Assembly (NCBI RefSeq): GCF_958979055.1
Contig: NC_084887.1
Coordinates: 36,372,620 to 36,436,619 of the forward strand
Length of the DNA: 64,000 nt
Source of the DNA: Alnus glutinosa
Taxonomy: Eukaryota; Streptophyta; Magnoliopsida; Fagales; Betulaceae
Direction of reading: 5' to 3'
A program made the translations under genes and the position numbers. Positions 16,598 to 28,557 of the stretch are shown here, piece after piece (position 1 is the stretch's first letter; each line of letters starts with the position of its first letter). Below the pieces are notes generated by a model. The model had not been told where the DNA came from. It saw only the letters and a program-made list of their open reading frames with translations, and made no database searches.

Positions 16598-17148
16598 TGT
16601 TGTGCAAAAAGTCGCGAATTTCTCACACAAACACTCAAGCGGAACAAACGTGATATATTGTTTTTTTTAAAAAAAAAAGAAGACAAAAAACAACAGGATT
16701 TACGTGGTTTGGCAATTTGCCTACGTCCATAATGCAATAGTAGAGAGAGATTTCACTATATCAAAAGGAGTACACAAAAAGAATGTTAAACACTCAAAAA
16801 CCCTAATCTCAAATACACCCAATTTCACTCTCACAAATCTATCTTAGTTCCTGAAACAAACTCCATTTTATAGGAGAATAATAGCATGAAAGATACATTG
16901 AGAAATTTATTGCAGATGTTGGAAGACTAAACGTCATTCGATGAATCGGTGCCTTGAATGAATAATAAATTCAAGACTAGCAGACAAGCTTTAAAGAGAG
17001 CAATCAAATATTGAGCATACCAAAAAACTTTTCGTTAACTAATATGAACTTTCCATTAATCAATGAACTTTTCCGTTAACCAATATGAACTTCCCATTAA
17101 CCAATGTGAACTGTTCGTTAACCAATATGAGTCATTCACTTTTCAACA
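16598..17148 (-). repeat. 3' LTR of the copia element
   Basis: 551 bp, TGTTGTGCAAAAAG to TTTTCAACA on the plus strand. It matches the right LTR with scattered substitutions, and lacks the GAA microsatellite found there. The polypurine tract abuts it at 17149-17160. Confidence 0.9.
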
Positions 17149-17199
17149 ATTCTCCACCTTGACGAATATTCTCCACCTTATTGTTGCACTCCAATATGC

Positions 17200-19657
17200 T
17201 TCAAATTTCCTCTTTTGGTAGTTGAACCAACTCTCAAGTTTCATTCTTATAAAGAGACTTCATCTCTTCACCCACAGCTTCCTTCCATCTAGCATTTTTT
17301 GAGTTGCCAATTGCTTCTCTGTATGTTAAAGGAATATCATCGTCGGTAATTGGTAGTGCACAGGCCACTGTATCAGTAAACCGAGCAAGCTTCCGTATTT
17401 CTCTTCTTGGTCTACTAACTGCAATAGAATCTGGTTGTTGTAGAGACCTTTGGGTTGAGGTCTCTATCTCAATTTCATTTGAACTTTCTTCTTCAATCAT
17501 AATTGGAAAATTTATCTGTTCAAGTTGCACAGATACTCTTGGAACCTCAAGCTCCACCTGCTACGTAGTCTTCTCTGTAGAATGATCAGATTCCTCAATT
17601 TGAGAATTATGCTCCTTGCACTGATTAACTATTTCATCTTCATTGAAAGCTACATCTCTACTGAGAATAACTTTCTTCAACTCAGGACACCAAAGTCTGT
17701 AGCCCTTTACACGTGAGCTAAATCCCAAGAATACAACTTTCTCGGCTCGCAGATCTAACTTGCTGTTTCTGACATGAAAAAATGATGGGCAACCAAAAAT
17801 ATGCAATTTATCATAATCATTAGCCGATTTACCTGACCATACTTCAATATGAGTTCTTCCATCAATCGCAGCAGCTGACAACTTGTTTATGAGATGATAC
17901 GTATAATTCACAGCCTCAGCCCAAAAACTCTTGCCCAATCAAGCATTGGACAACATTCATCGTACTTTCTCCAAAATAGTACGGTTTATGCGCTCTGCCA
18001 CTCTATTCTGTTGCAGAGTCCTGCTAACCATGAAGTGTCTAATAATCCCATCATCCTGGCATATCTTCAAAAATGGATCTGATGTGTACTCACCGCCATT
18101 ATCTAACCTGAGTTTCTTAATTTTTCTCCCAATGATAGAACCTTCGTAGGTCCCCAAACATCTGTGTGAATGTAATCAAGAGTCCCTTTCGTTTTGTGAA
18201 CTGTTGTGCCAAACTTAACTCTTGTCTGCTTGCCAAGAATGCAGTGTTCACAAAATCCAAATTTGCTTGTCGTGTAACCATCCAACAAACCTTGCTTTGC
18301 TAGCCCTTGCAAAGCCTTCTCACCTGCATGGCCTAATTTCATATGCCACAATTTATTATTATCAGGGATTACCTTATTAGAGTTGTCAGAAATTGTGGCA
18401 GCTGCTCCTACAATAGTGATCCCTTGCAGATGATACAAATTATTCCGTCAAGTAGCTTTCATCACCACCAGTGCGCCAGAAATCACTTTCATGGTTCCAT
18501 TCTCCATAGTGATCTTGTAACCTTTCTCTTCAAGAGTACCCACAGAAATTAGATTTTTCTTCATGTCCGGTACGTACCGAATTAACTTCTTCCAAAACTC
18601 TAGCCGATCCATCATGTAACTTCAAACGAATTTTTCCTACCCATTTCGTCTTACAAGCAACATAATTTACTATAAGAACTACTCCACCATTAATCAAATC
18701 CAAACTAGAAAACCACTCCTTGTTTGGACAAATGTGAAAGGTACATGCAGAGTCTATAATCCATTTATTTGAATTACAAACAAAAGATGTTCCAGCCAAA
18801 GCAATATCTGAATTTGAATCCTCAGTTTTCGTACTCACCACATTAGCTTTATGCTCATTGCCCTTAGTTTGCAACTTAGGACAATCCTTCTTTCAATGGC
18901 CTTTCTGGTAACAAAACGCACATTCACCCTTCGTCAGAATTTTTCTGTTTGACGAAGTACCTCTTTTCCTTGAAGCAGAGTGGTGTTTACCTGAGGGCCT
19001 CTTACTTTCAGATTCGCCGCTTACTGTTAATGCTCTTGATGTTCCGTTGTGGGCTTGCTTATCCTTCCTTCGATACTCATCATTTGTCAAAGCATTAGAT
19101 ACATCATCAAATCTAAGCGTATCTTTACCATACATTAAAGTAGTAGCAAGATGTTCATATGTATCCGGAAGCGAATTAATTAACACCACATCTTTATCTT
19201 CATCAGCAATTGCAACTTCTAAATTTTGCAAATCAGCAAGTATTTTATTCAGATTATTCAAATGCTCTGGCATAGAAGTACCTTCAACATACCTGAAGCT
19301 GAAAAGCTTTCTCTTCAAAAATAGCTTATTTTCATATATGTCTTCCAGCTTGTTCCACAATTCCCTTGCCATAGTCTCATTCATAATAAAATACTTCTGA
19401 TCCTTTGCAAGACAGAGCCTGATTGTTCCACAAGCTTGACGAATAAGCTTTCTCCAATCTGCCTCTGACATCTCCTCTGGCTTATCTTCCATAGTCACAT
19501 CAAGTTCTTGTTGAGCCAAAACATCCATAACTTCGCACTGCCACATGCCGAAGTTATTTTTTTCATCAAATTTTTCCACATCGAATTTAGCATTCGAGAC
19601 AACTGATCTCACCACAGGTGCAGAACCAATAGATTTTGAAGTTGATCCATCAGCCAT
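17200..19657 (-). pseudogene. Defective copia gag-pol (RT and RNase H absent)
   Basis: Reading the minus strand from the right, gag starts at 19657 (MADGSTSKS) and carries a zinc knuckle (CAFCYQKGH); the next codon, normally Trp, is a stop. The frame then breaks. Protease (WIIDSACTFH, 18530-18874), GAG pre-integrase (LWHMKLGHAG, CEHCILGKQT; 18103-18438) and integrase (17561-18157, e.g. NRVAERINRT) follow in separate frames. After integrase the sequence reaches the very start of the RT domain (KNARWKEAVGEEMKSLYKN, 17234-17557) and passes almost directly into the polypurine tract. The whole RT-RNase H block is gone, so the copy cannot move by itself. Confidence 0.88.
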
Positions 19658-19750
19658 CGTAGTATTTCAATTTTTTTTTTTAATAAACAATAAAATCAGC
19701 CCAAAAAAAAAAAATTGCCTAGGCCGAAACCCAAAGCTCTGATACCAATT

Positions 19751-20339
19751 TGTTGTGCAAAAAGCCGCGAATTTCTCACACAAACACTCAAATGGAACAA
19801 ACGTGATATAGTATAGTGTTTAAAAAAAAAAAAAAAAAAAAAGAAGAAGAAGAAGAAGAAGAAGAAGAAGAAGAAGAAGAAGATAACAGGATTTACGTGG
19901 TTCGGCAATTTCCCTACGTCCACAATGCAACAGCAGAGAGAGATTTCACTATATCAAAAGGAGTACACAAAAGAGTGTTAAACGCTCACAAACCCTAATC
20001 TCAAATACACCCAATTTTACTCTCACAAATTTATCTTAGTTCCTGAAACAAACTCCATTTTACAGGAGAATAATAGCATGAAAGATACATTGAGAAACTT
20101 ATTGTAGACATTGGGAGATTAAACGTCATTCGATGAATTGGTGCCTTGAATGAATAACAAATTCAAGACTTGCAGATAAGCTTTAAAGAGAGCAATCAAA
20201 TATTGGGCATACTAAAAAACTTTTCGTTAACCAATATGAACTTTCCATTAAGTAATGAACTTTTCATTAACCAATATGAATTTTCTATTAACCAATGTGA
20301 ACTTTTCATTAACCAATATGAGTCATTCAATTTTCAACA
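19751..20339 (-). repeat. 5' LTR of the copia element
   Basis: 589 bp. It is longer than the other LTR mainly because of poly(A) and a (GAA)n microsatellite near 19822-19882. The initiator tRNA-Met primer site sits just to its left at 19736-19747. Confidence 0.9.
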
Positions 20340-20906
20340 GTTTTACATTAATATATGATATTAATGTTTTACTGCTTTATATTATGATCGGGGTATGGAG
20401 TTATATATATTTGAACATAGCTTGGTCTACATCACCTTCCTTCCTCATGGCTTTCCAAAGTTCTTTTAAAATTTAACAATGAGGAAGATCTTGATTTATT
20501 TCGTAAGTTAGTAACGTAGTCTTGAAATATTAAATTAAATGATTAGATTCACCCATTTTTATTAATATAAGTTTTTTGTATAAGCGATGATTTAATATAG
20601 TATCAAAACAGAAGTTTTGAATTGAAAAACGATCCCACAATTTAATCTTATTTTGAATTAAATATTTCACATGTGATTGAGAGTTACATTTGAGCCCACA
20701 TGTAAAATACAATGTTAGAGTATCAAATTAAATTATTAAATTCGGAAAGTTTAAGTTTTGACTGGTGTTTTAATAGGTATCTTTTTTCTTTTTTAAGGAA
20801 CACTAATTGATGAAGACTGTCAGAGAAATATGGCGCAACATGTACAAAAAAAAAAAAAACCACAGATTGGAATTTTCTTTTTGATTTTTTATTTACAGTA
20901 TAAACA
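20340..20906. other. Spacer between copia element and PPT 3' end
   Basis: AT-rich DNA. It includes the probable 3'UTR of the translocator gene on its right side and a repeat-like stretch (20530-20760) with recurring ATTAAAT. No gene seen. Confidence 0.5.
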
Positions 20907-23900
20907 TCAAGCAGCCTTCGGCTTTGGCTTAATCCGCTTTGCTCTTGAGTACAAGAAGACTCCAGCAAGAGCCACAGCAGTTCCTGCATGCAGTGAAAGC
21001 AAGTCGATCGAGATGCATGTAAAAATATTATCTGTGAACTATCATATATCAATATATTTGCTTGCAATTAAGGAATTTAATTACCAAGGGAGTTAATAGG
21101 CGACACAGGGGTTTGGAAGACGATAACTGAGGAGACTATGACCACCACACGCTTCACGCAATTTCCAACTGCGTGGGTGACAGGTGATACCATCCCTAAT
21201 ATCATATAGGATACCTGCCACACGTACAAAACACTATAGAGTTAGCCATTAGCCTGAGGTGATGGATACTACAAAATACGGTACCGTTCCGGTTGGAACT
21301 GGATCTGTTGGGATTGAGATACATGTCCCATAACAAGACACAAGAGACATGTGGCCTAATCCGAACGGATCTCCTTTTATCTGGAACTAAATTCAAGCTA
21401 AATCCCCAAATATGGGCTCAAAGTCAATATTTATACCTCTCCATATAGTTTGAAACAATAATTTCATATGGTGCCAAAGAACATATACCCAGATAAAGTT
21501 TTTAGACAGAAATGTTTTTTTCTTTTCTTTGTTTTTGGTTGTTATATATTGGAGCTTATTTAAACCACACATATTCCATAGCTACAACAGAATCTTGGCA
21601 AGAGAAGGCTGGGTACCTAAGTATATATATATATATATATGAGCTCTGGAAGTCCATCTGTGAAATCGAACCATTTACAAGGCTGTGCTCAAATCTCAAT
21701 GGACGACTACTTACTAGCATGAGAAATTCTTTGCCTCTCCCAATACTTTCAATGTTTTTTCTACTGTCAAATTACTGGAATAGAGAAAGGTTTTAGAGCA
21801 GCCTAAATAGTCAACCAGAGTGATTCAAGTTCTTAACAGTTTTTTTTTTTTTTGAGTAATTCTCCATCTCTAGAATGGTAATTGATTATTTTTGTAGGGT
21901 TTGTAAGCGCTTTAGCATTTGAACCTTTTATCACAAACATACAGAGCAACAACAAAATGCATTCTATCATTGCAGGTTATGATTAACACAACACAAAACC
22001 AAAAAATCAAGCAGAATCAGTGCTAAAAAGAGTTATATATGCACATTTATGGTATGCAGTATACTAGAGCAAATAGAAACAATCAAAGGCCTCACCTGCT
22101 GGTAACTATGGAAGCAGAACCCAGCCAGAACTGATCTCACACATAGTTCTCTAACATTTAAACCTTGACTTGCCTAGAACAAAAAAGAAAAGAGAACTGC
22201 TTGATGCAGGGTTTTTTCTTCTTTTTACTTTATTGATTAACTATTGTAATGATACGTGGAAGTAATCTCTCAGTACTATTCAAATACGCTACTTACAGCA
22301 GATTGAAGGTATGAAGGAGTAAACTTAACACCTTCCAAGAAAATAGCCGCAGGAACCAACAGGATAAAAGAAATAATGGTTATTACTGAGAAGAGATTGA
22401 CATTGTCCAAAGCTTCCTGTTATCAATAAAATGCTGGTTATGGCCATCTTTGTAGAATATTGTTAGATAATATATGACTTGTATCTGGGTTGTGTACCTC
22501 TTTCTTAGCCATGAGCTTTTTGCTGAATACATTACGCGATTGGTTTGTAAGATTGGAAGCCATTGCACTACAAAAACCAGTCCTGTTTCAAATGTAATTG
22601 CCTTTTATATTAGCAGAATCTATCAATGGTTCTGTGTGAAGAAATCTCCATGCAAAATAAAAATGGGTTTTGCATACTCCTTAATGAGACAACTGTAGTT
22701 TACTCTCTTACCAATTGAAAGAGGTCTCAGTGAAAGATGCCAATCCCACTCCACCTACAATTGGTACAAGGGAGGAAACTACCCAGAGAGAGGGCCTCTG
22801 TTTGCACAGGATGGTCAAAACTCAAGTCACATAACCTAATATGTAGATTAAATGGAGAGTGGTACATGATGTGAACATGTACTAGTCAAGCACCTTCATA
22901 GACTGCCTGCACTAGTATAGATCTTCATGGTCACAAGAATAAGGAATTTAACAAAGCACATCTTCAGAAGTAGAATAAAGAGTGCCTTTGCCATCACTCA
23001 TCATCAAATGCTAAAATATATATCTTTGAATTTCAGATTATCAATTCATATAAAGGAGCTGTAAAAGCAAAAGCGAATCACCACCAATGCAGCTTAGATT
23101 ATTTAAGAGAAACATGCATAAGAATAGATTTTGTTCATAGCATTTGGCCTAAACTTCCCTTATTCCTTATCTTCGTTTAATGGCAATGTGTTTTGCATCC
23201 TTGTTGTGTTAGGAGTCACTTCAAAGCATCGATATACAAATCAAGTTCCCAAAGGAATCACTCAGACAACTTGTAATGACATAATGGAATAGCATTTTCC
23301 TATTTATGACTAGGAGGTATGTAACGACCCAAGAAAAAACGCTACCCACATCTGCGCTATTACCCAAAAGGACTAGTCAATTTAGAGTTTCCCTAGAATT
23401 CCTTATAAAGCTCAGTTCACTTAATAATTAGGCAATGTGAGACTTAGCACTCATGACTATCTTTATAAATTATCCACTCTATGTGGGCTACTCATCTTCC
23501 TAATATGAGACCGGAGTGTTACAAACATCCCCTCTTAAGCTCCTGACGTCCTCATCAGGGCCACGTCATGCAACGCTCCAGTACCACATGGCCTGGCGTT
23601 ACTAAGTGGCTCTGATACCATATGTAACGACTCAGGAAAAAGCGTTAACCACATCTGCAATATCACTCTAAAAGGACTAGTTAATTTGAAGTTTCTCTAA
23701 AATTTCTTATAAAGCTTAATTTCACCTAATAACTAGGTAATGTGAGACTTAACACTCATGACTATCTATATAAACCACCCATTTTATATGGGCTACTCAG
23801 CTTCCCAATATGAGACCGTGGTGTTACAAGGTAAGTCCTAATTCTTCATTTCTTCCTGCCAGAAAACTTATGCTAAAAAGAGAAGAAAACCAATTAAGTA

Positions 23901-25439
23901 CATAGGTCTTAATTCTTCCTTAATCTTCTGCAACTCTAAATCTATAATAACTGTCATTCTTTTGTTATTACTTTTGGGACTTTGAAACATTTTCCATTGT
24001 TTTCTTTTTTATTAAGTAATTCAATCTCATGAAGAAGTGGAGAGGGACGCAATCCAAGTACCCAGAAAATATACAAGAGAAACACCAATTAAAAAAAAAA
24101 AGAATAAGAACAAGTATAAAGAAATTCTAAGAAATTAGAGAAACGAGACCCAATTTCTTCAAATGCAAAGACCCCAAAAATAGGGTAGAATCGCTTACCT
24201 CACCAAGAAACAAGGCGGATAGTACAACCGTGAAAAAGGGTTCCATAGATTTGATTGTGTGAGTAAACGAAACGGCAACTTTCCCAATACTAATGTTGGT
24301 CAAGAGGTTCCCCATTGTGTGCACCACAGCCAGTGGTAAAATTACTGCAAGCTGAAAAGTGAATATATTTCATTGAAAATAAAAAACCACAATCAAACAG
24401 AAGCGATCCGGATTTTTTGCAATTTTGCCGCTCAGATTGCAACAAATGTAAGAGAACTCCTATAAAACCCACCTGTCCAAATAGGAGGCGGTTTGTCCGA
24501 AGCCTGTTTGAGCAAGTGGGTCTTATTAGGACATTAATTAGCAATTCAAGCAGTAAAATTGCTGAAAATCTCTATACGAAGTGAATATGCAACTCTATCC
24601 GTTTAATCAAAAGAAGAAGGTACCTGCGAAGAAGTAATCTTTGGCCTGGTAACAAAATTAGATGCCCACATCAAAATAATCATAAAAGTCCCAAAGCCAA
24701 ATTGAAATGCTGTAACCGTCGCAGGAAATGGATAGACTTTTAGAACCTATATATAAACGACCCGTAGCATTTAAATTCTAGCAGTCTTGAGATTAACCAA
24801 ATATATTAGAGTCTTATAGCAACATTACAGAATTATATCTGCATTACAAAATGTTTGCCCCTCTATATGATCATGTTAGAAAAACGATTAAATAATTATT
24901 TTTTATTTTTTATTAATACTTTATCAGAAATAATTCAGTATTCTAATTAATAGTTCCTACTGCATCCATGAAAAGCAAGCATGTCTAAGTTCAAGTTCCA
25001 GTGTATGAAAAAGAGGAAGAAAAAAAAAAAAATAAATAAAAAAAGGCCGAGCTGACACATGGAGATAAAGATATAGATTATGAACCTGTTTGTTGTAGAT
25101 GTTGAAGTAGATATTCAAAATATACCAAATCCCAAACATGGGGCCGAGCTGCAAAGTCTTAATCACGCCGCTCGGTTTCACGGTATTGTCAGCATTCTCA
25201 GGCGCCGAAGTAGCCCTGACCTTGAACTTGTTGTTTCTTTGGCTCGAAATAGAAAAGGAACCGCATACTCGGGTGTCAAAGCGTGACGAAGAAAATGCAT
25301 GCAGAAAACTTTGCGGTGGGAGTCCATGAATGAAGTTGAGGCCAAGTGGTGTTGAAAGCTGAGTGAATTTAGATTTTTGGGTTCGGTATAGAGGTTTCAG
25401 AAATGGGGTTGAGAACAGAACTAAGGCTGTGTTCTGCAT
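20907..25439 (-). CDS. PPT: Plastid phosphoenolpyruvate/phosphate translocator
   Basis: Nine exons on the minus strand: 25086-25439, 24624-24746, 24199-24351, 22712-22797, 22498-22582, 22297-22416, 22096-22173, 21085-21214 and 20907-20983. All borders are GT-AG and in phase, giving 401 residues. The ATG at 25439 is the first in frame; upstream codons are open but lack ATG. Residues 1 to about 80 are a Ser/Arg-rich plastid transit peptide. Family marks follow: [10 protein letters not shown] (109-118), [13 protein letters not shown] (187-199), [20 protein letters not shown], and K354-R355 in [13 protein letters not shown]. These fit PPT better than triose- or glucose-phosphate translocators. 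PPT exchanges phosphoenolpyruvate for phosphate across the plastid inner envelope, feeding the shikimate pathway. PPT1 versus PPT2 is not decided. Intron 3 (22798-24198) carries a complete TRIM and a LINE tail. Confidence 0.93.
23320..23828 (-). mobile_element. Complete TRIM retrotransposon (family A), TSD AGGTA
   Basis: 509 bp. LTRs are at 23320-23523 (204 bp) and 23623-23828 (206 bp), each TGTAACGAC... to ...GTGTTACA, with a 99-bp internal part. The primer site TGGCTCTGATACCA (23607-23620) is the reverse complement of the initiator tRNA-Met priming sequence, placing the element on the minus strand. A purine tract (AAGAGGGGA on the minus strand) precedes the left LTR. A perfect 5-bp duplication, AGGTA, flanks it (23315-23319, 23829-23833). 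No coding capacity: a terminal-repeat retrotransposon in miniature, inside PPT intron 3. Confidence 0.93.
24013..24160 (-). mobile_element. LINE 3'-end fragment
   Basis: It shares ACGCAA(C/T)CC(A)AGTAC and ACAAGAGAAACACCAA with the fragment at 29053-29260, and the GCGCAACCC tail with the LINE at 44932. Its 3' end is at the left, so it lies on the minus strand. It sits in PPT intron 3, ending about 40 bp from exon 3. Confidence 0.5.
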
Positions 25440-26958
25440 TTTTGTGGAGTTGAAGAAGCCAGAGTTGGAGACAGAAACAGAGGTCCTGACTCTTAACGTT
25501 GCATGGGACAAAGTTTTAAATTCAGATCCAGTCTGTATCGATTCCCGTTGGGAATCAAAAATAGTTTCAGATTATGGCTAGCAATTCGGATAATAAACAT
25601 GAAAGAATCCCAAAAAATATCAACATTTTTAAACAGTTAAAGTAGGTTGTCCGAGATCTGTTCGGACATGCGGGTCTTATGTGAGCTTTTTCACATTTAC
25701 TACTAGAATTGCTAGCAATTTAGATAGCAAAATAGCAAAAATTTCTATCCATAAAAGATACCTGTATCATAACAATTTGGCGTACCATGCTAAAACAAAT
25801 TTATCTAACTCTCTTTATCATATATATACATCATTTTTTAAGAAAATGATCAAGAGTTTCCTTTTGAGGATAACAATTTTTCTTCAATTTAGTTTATTAA
25901 ATTGACATTTATTTTTAAAACATGATATGTTTAAAAATAGACAAATATTAGATTGGGGTTTGAAAATTTTTTTCAACTTAAGTTGAAGAAAAAAATTGTC
26001 TTTCCTATAATGAAACTAGAAATTAAAGTTAAAAACATGATTTAAAAAAACTTCAAGTTTATAAAGTAAGAATAGTCGGTCTACGGGTTTGGATGCTAGC
26101 GTTGGGTGGTGGTTAGCTTGTGGTGGAATGAACGGAGGGCATGAAGTTTAGATCTCATGTGTACTAGATTTGCTGAGACGAGACGAAGATGTGGCACACG
26201 CTGCTTCAACTTGGGACCCAGATGTTGCTCAGCCGACATGTAAGACTTCAACAAATAATTATCACGGCAGTCATAATTAAATTTAATTATTTAGTGATAA
26301 ACATAATATTTGTGGCACATACTATCGCATTAGTTTGTTAAAAAAAAAAAAAAAAATGTAATAAAAGCTATAATACCCACAACACTAATGAGATTAATGG
26401 GCAAGTTCAAAGTTTGAAATTTAGGAAATTCATCAACAAAAAGAACAATTGCCATGGATCACCAGTTGCTCTGCACAAATTAAGTTCTAGTGTTCTACAT
26501 CCACTTCTGATTATCCTCTAATCAAGAACAGCTTTTTAACCCTTTGGGTGAGCCTGAAACGGGAAAGCAGTTTTTGCTTTTGGAGTTGAGAGCTCCCTAT
26601 TGAATTTAGCAATGCTACGACCTTTGAAAAAGAAATGTAAGGCAATTGTGATCATCCTTATAATTAGTGCATATTAAACGCCGTGAATTGGCTTGACAGC
26701 TGCCGAAAAAACACTCTCATTTGCGACTATGAGCACTTACATGGTGGCCACTAGATGTCATGAATTAATCACATTTGTTTCCGGACACCATATAAAAGAT
26801 ATTGAAACAATCAAATTCAAGGCAACCACGGACCACTCATCAAATAATCAATCAAGAATCTCAAAACTCTAGAATGACAAAAAGAATTCCTGGACTGAAC
26901 CTACGAACCAGTTACAAGAATAAAAACTCTTACTATCCTACAAAATTGAAGAGTGGCC
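25440..26958. other. Intergenic, PPT 5' side to TRM61 3' side
   Basis: Holds the promoter side of PPT (no clear TATA box identified) and the 3' side of TRM61. AT-rich, with a 17-base A run near 26341. Nothing else recognised. Confidence 0.5.
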
Positions 26959-28548
26959 TCATAATGGGAGGCATTTGAGTCTTGCAAATGTCAAATAGCC
27001 AGTGTGACCTTTTGCCTCACTGCATGGCCTAGCCATGACTGTCGGAGAGCTTGAATTGTCCTGCACATTGCTTCCTTTGCTTGAACGCTGCCGCTTCTTA
27101 CCTGGAAGAGACCCAAGGTTGCCTTCATCTCGAACTTCATAAGTACGAAGAAGTACCTCAAATGTCCTTAGATCTAACACACAAGCCGAAAATACAAATA
27201 CAAGTATCCATCAGTGACTAAATTGGCCATTAATTGCTCAATTTAAGGTAGAGCAAAATGAGAATACTACCTAAAATAAGCAAGACATGTCTAACAACAC
27301 ATTCCTGATTCTGAAAACAAAGAGACCAAGTAAATAGTTGCATGAAAGCATACCAGTAAAGTTGGATCTAAGAGAATCACAGGTTCGTTGTACTTGCTCA
27401 ATACATGGGGAGAAGGAGCACAAAACTCCATCTGGTTTCAACATTTTCCCAGCTGAAGGAACGGCCAGCCAAGGTTGGGGTAGGTCAAGGAAGACAGAAT
27501 CTGCTAACCCAGAAAATTCATCTGGAAAACCTTCACCCTGAATATCTCTAACTCCCACAGTGACTAAGCTGCTTATTCCTGTCTTCTCAAAATCCTCCCT
27601 ATAAAGGTAAAAGATCAAATCCAAATTTCTGTATATCTTCTCAATATTTAGTAACAACATGAAAATTGAGCTCAATTAGAGGTTAAACCTCAAGTTACAA
27701 GCAACTAGCTCACAAAATAACGCTTCCTAGCACCACTACAACAGAATTCCAGATACCTTTAAAAAAAAACCCCTTTTTGTATATCATTGAGATCTATTAA
27801 GCTTGTTTCTTGAAGTACTAAGAACTTAAGATTCCCTCTCAACATGATAGACGCCAAATGTTAAATCATGTCAAATAGATTAGGTAAGTACTTCAGATAT
27901 TCAACTAGCTATTAAGCTCTGATCAAAAGTAGCTAGTAACTTATTTTTCAACTCTTGTTCGAACTAGTTTCTACTTTCAAGAGAAAAAAAAAAAAATCAC
28001 AAATCTAATGTTATACAAAATAGGTTACATTATAAACGAATAATATAATCACTATTATCAGCAGTCCACAAGGTTCGAATGGAAATATCCATTTCTTACC
28101 TGGCTGAGGCAGCCCTTTCTTCATGAAAATCAAATGTGTAGACATGTCCTGTAGGAGCAACAGCCCTTGCAAGAGACGTAGTTAAAGATCCACTTCCAGT
28201 CCCAGATTCCAGAACCAAACAACCAGGAACTATTTCCAAGTACATGATCACAAAGCTAATATCAGCAATATAGAGAATCTGAGTCCTATGACTTAGAACC
28301 AGAGTCCACAATTCAGGAGTAGGAGCTAACAAGTAAATAAAACCACCCTTGTTGCTAAAAACCTTGGATCCAAAAGGCTTTCCAATCCAGTCTGAATGTT
28401 TGAATACACCAAACCGGTTCTGAAGTACTGATTCCTGACTTACTTTAACAGCTTTCATGATGTCATGCCTCTCATAGACAATAACCAAATCTCCATCAGA
28501 AATGTGACGACTAAAAGATATCTTTTTTGTCGGATCAATAGGCAACAT
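26959..28548 (-). CDS. TRM61: tRNA (adenine58-N1)-methyltransferase catalytic subunit TRM61
   Basis: Coding exons 28100-28548, 27354-27598 and 26959-27173 (minus strand), all in phase, 302 residues; the plant protein is usually about 300-320. The start chosen is the ATG at 28548 (MLPIDPTKK), which matches the family N-terminus; the open frame goes further only via a TTG. An N-terminal barrel-like part (LVIVYERHD, NRFGVFKHSDWIG) precedes the Rossmann methyltransferase with the S-adenosylmethionine loop ESGTGSGSL (113-121), YTFDFHEERA and LDLPQPW (187-193). The C-terminus has a Lys/Arg-rich insert (GKKRQRSSKG) and HTGYLTFARLKCL. With TRM6 it methylates A58 of tRNAs in the nucleus. A CAG at 28560-28558 looks like an acceptor just before the ATG, so a 5'UTR intron is likely, with the donor near 32225 (minus CTCT|GTAAG). 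Confidence 0.93.
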
Positions 28549-28557
28549 CCTCAAAAT

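Larger units (their letters stand above)
16598..20339 (-). mobile_element. Ty1/copia LTR retrotransposon, internally deleted, TSD GTTTT
   Basis: Two LTRs (16598-17148 and 19751-20339) begin TGTTG and end CAACA. The element is flanked by the perfect 5-bp duplication GTTTT (16593-16597, 20340-20344). It lies on the minus strand: a primer-binding site complementary to initiator tRNA-Met (GCTCTGATACCA at 19736-19747) is beside the right LTR, and the polypurine tract AAGGTGGAGAAT (minus strand) is beside the left LTR. At 3.7 kb it is shorter than the usual 5 kb, because the reverse transcriptase and RNase H parts of pol are missing. It lies in the MYB-PPT intergenic region. Confidence 0.92.

Noticed and set aside
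25080-25581. Plus-strand frames over the PPT first exon
   Set aside because: Antisense to a confidently modelled exon; no family match.
28068-28081. tRNA-like TTCGAAT word
   Set aside because: No acceptor stem or A box around it.
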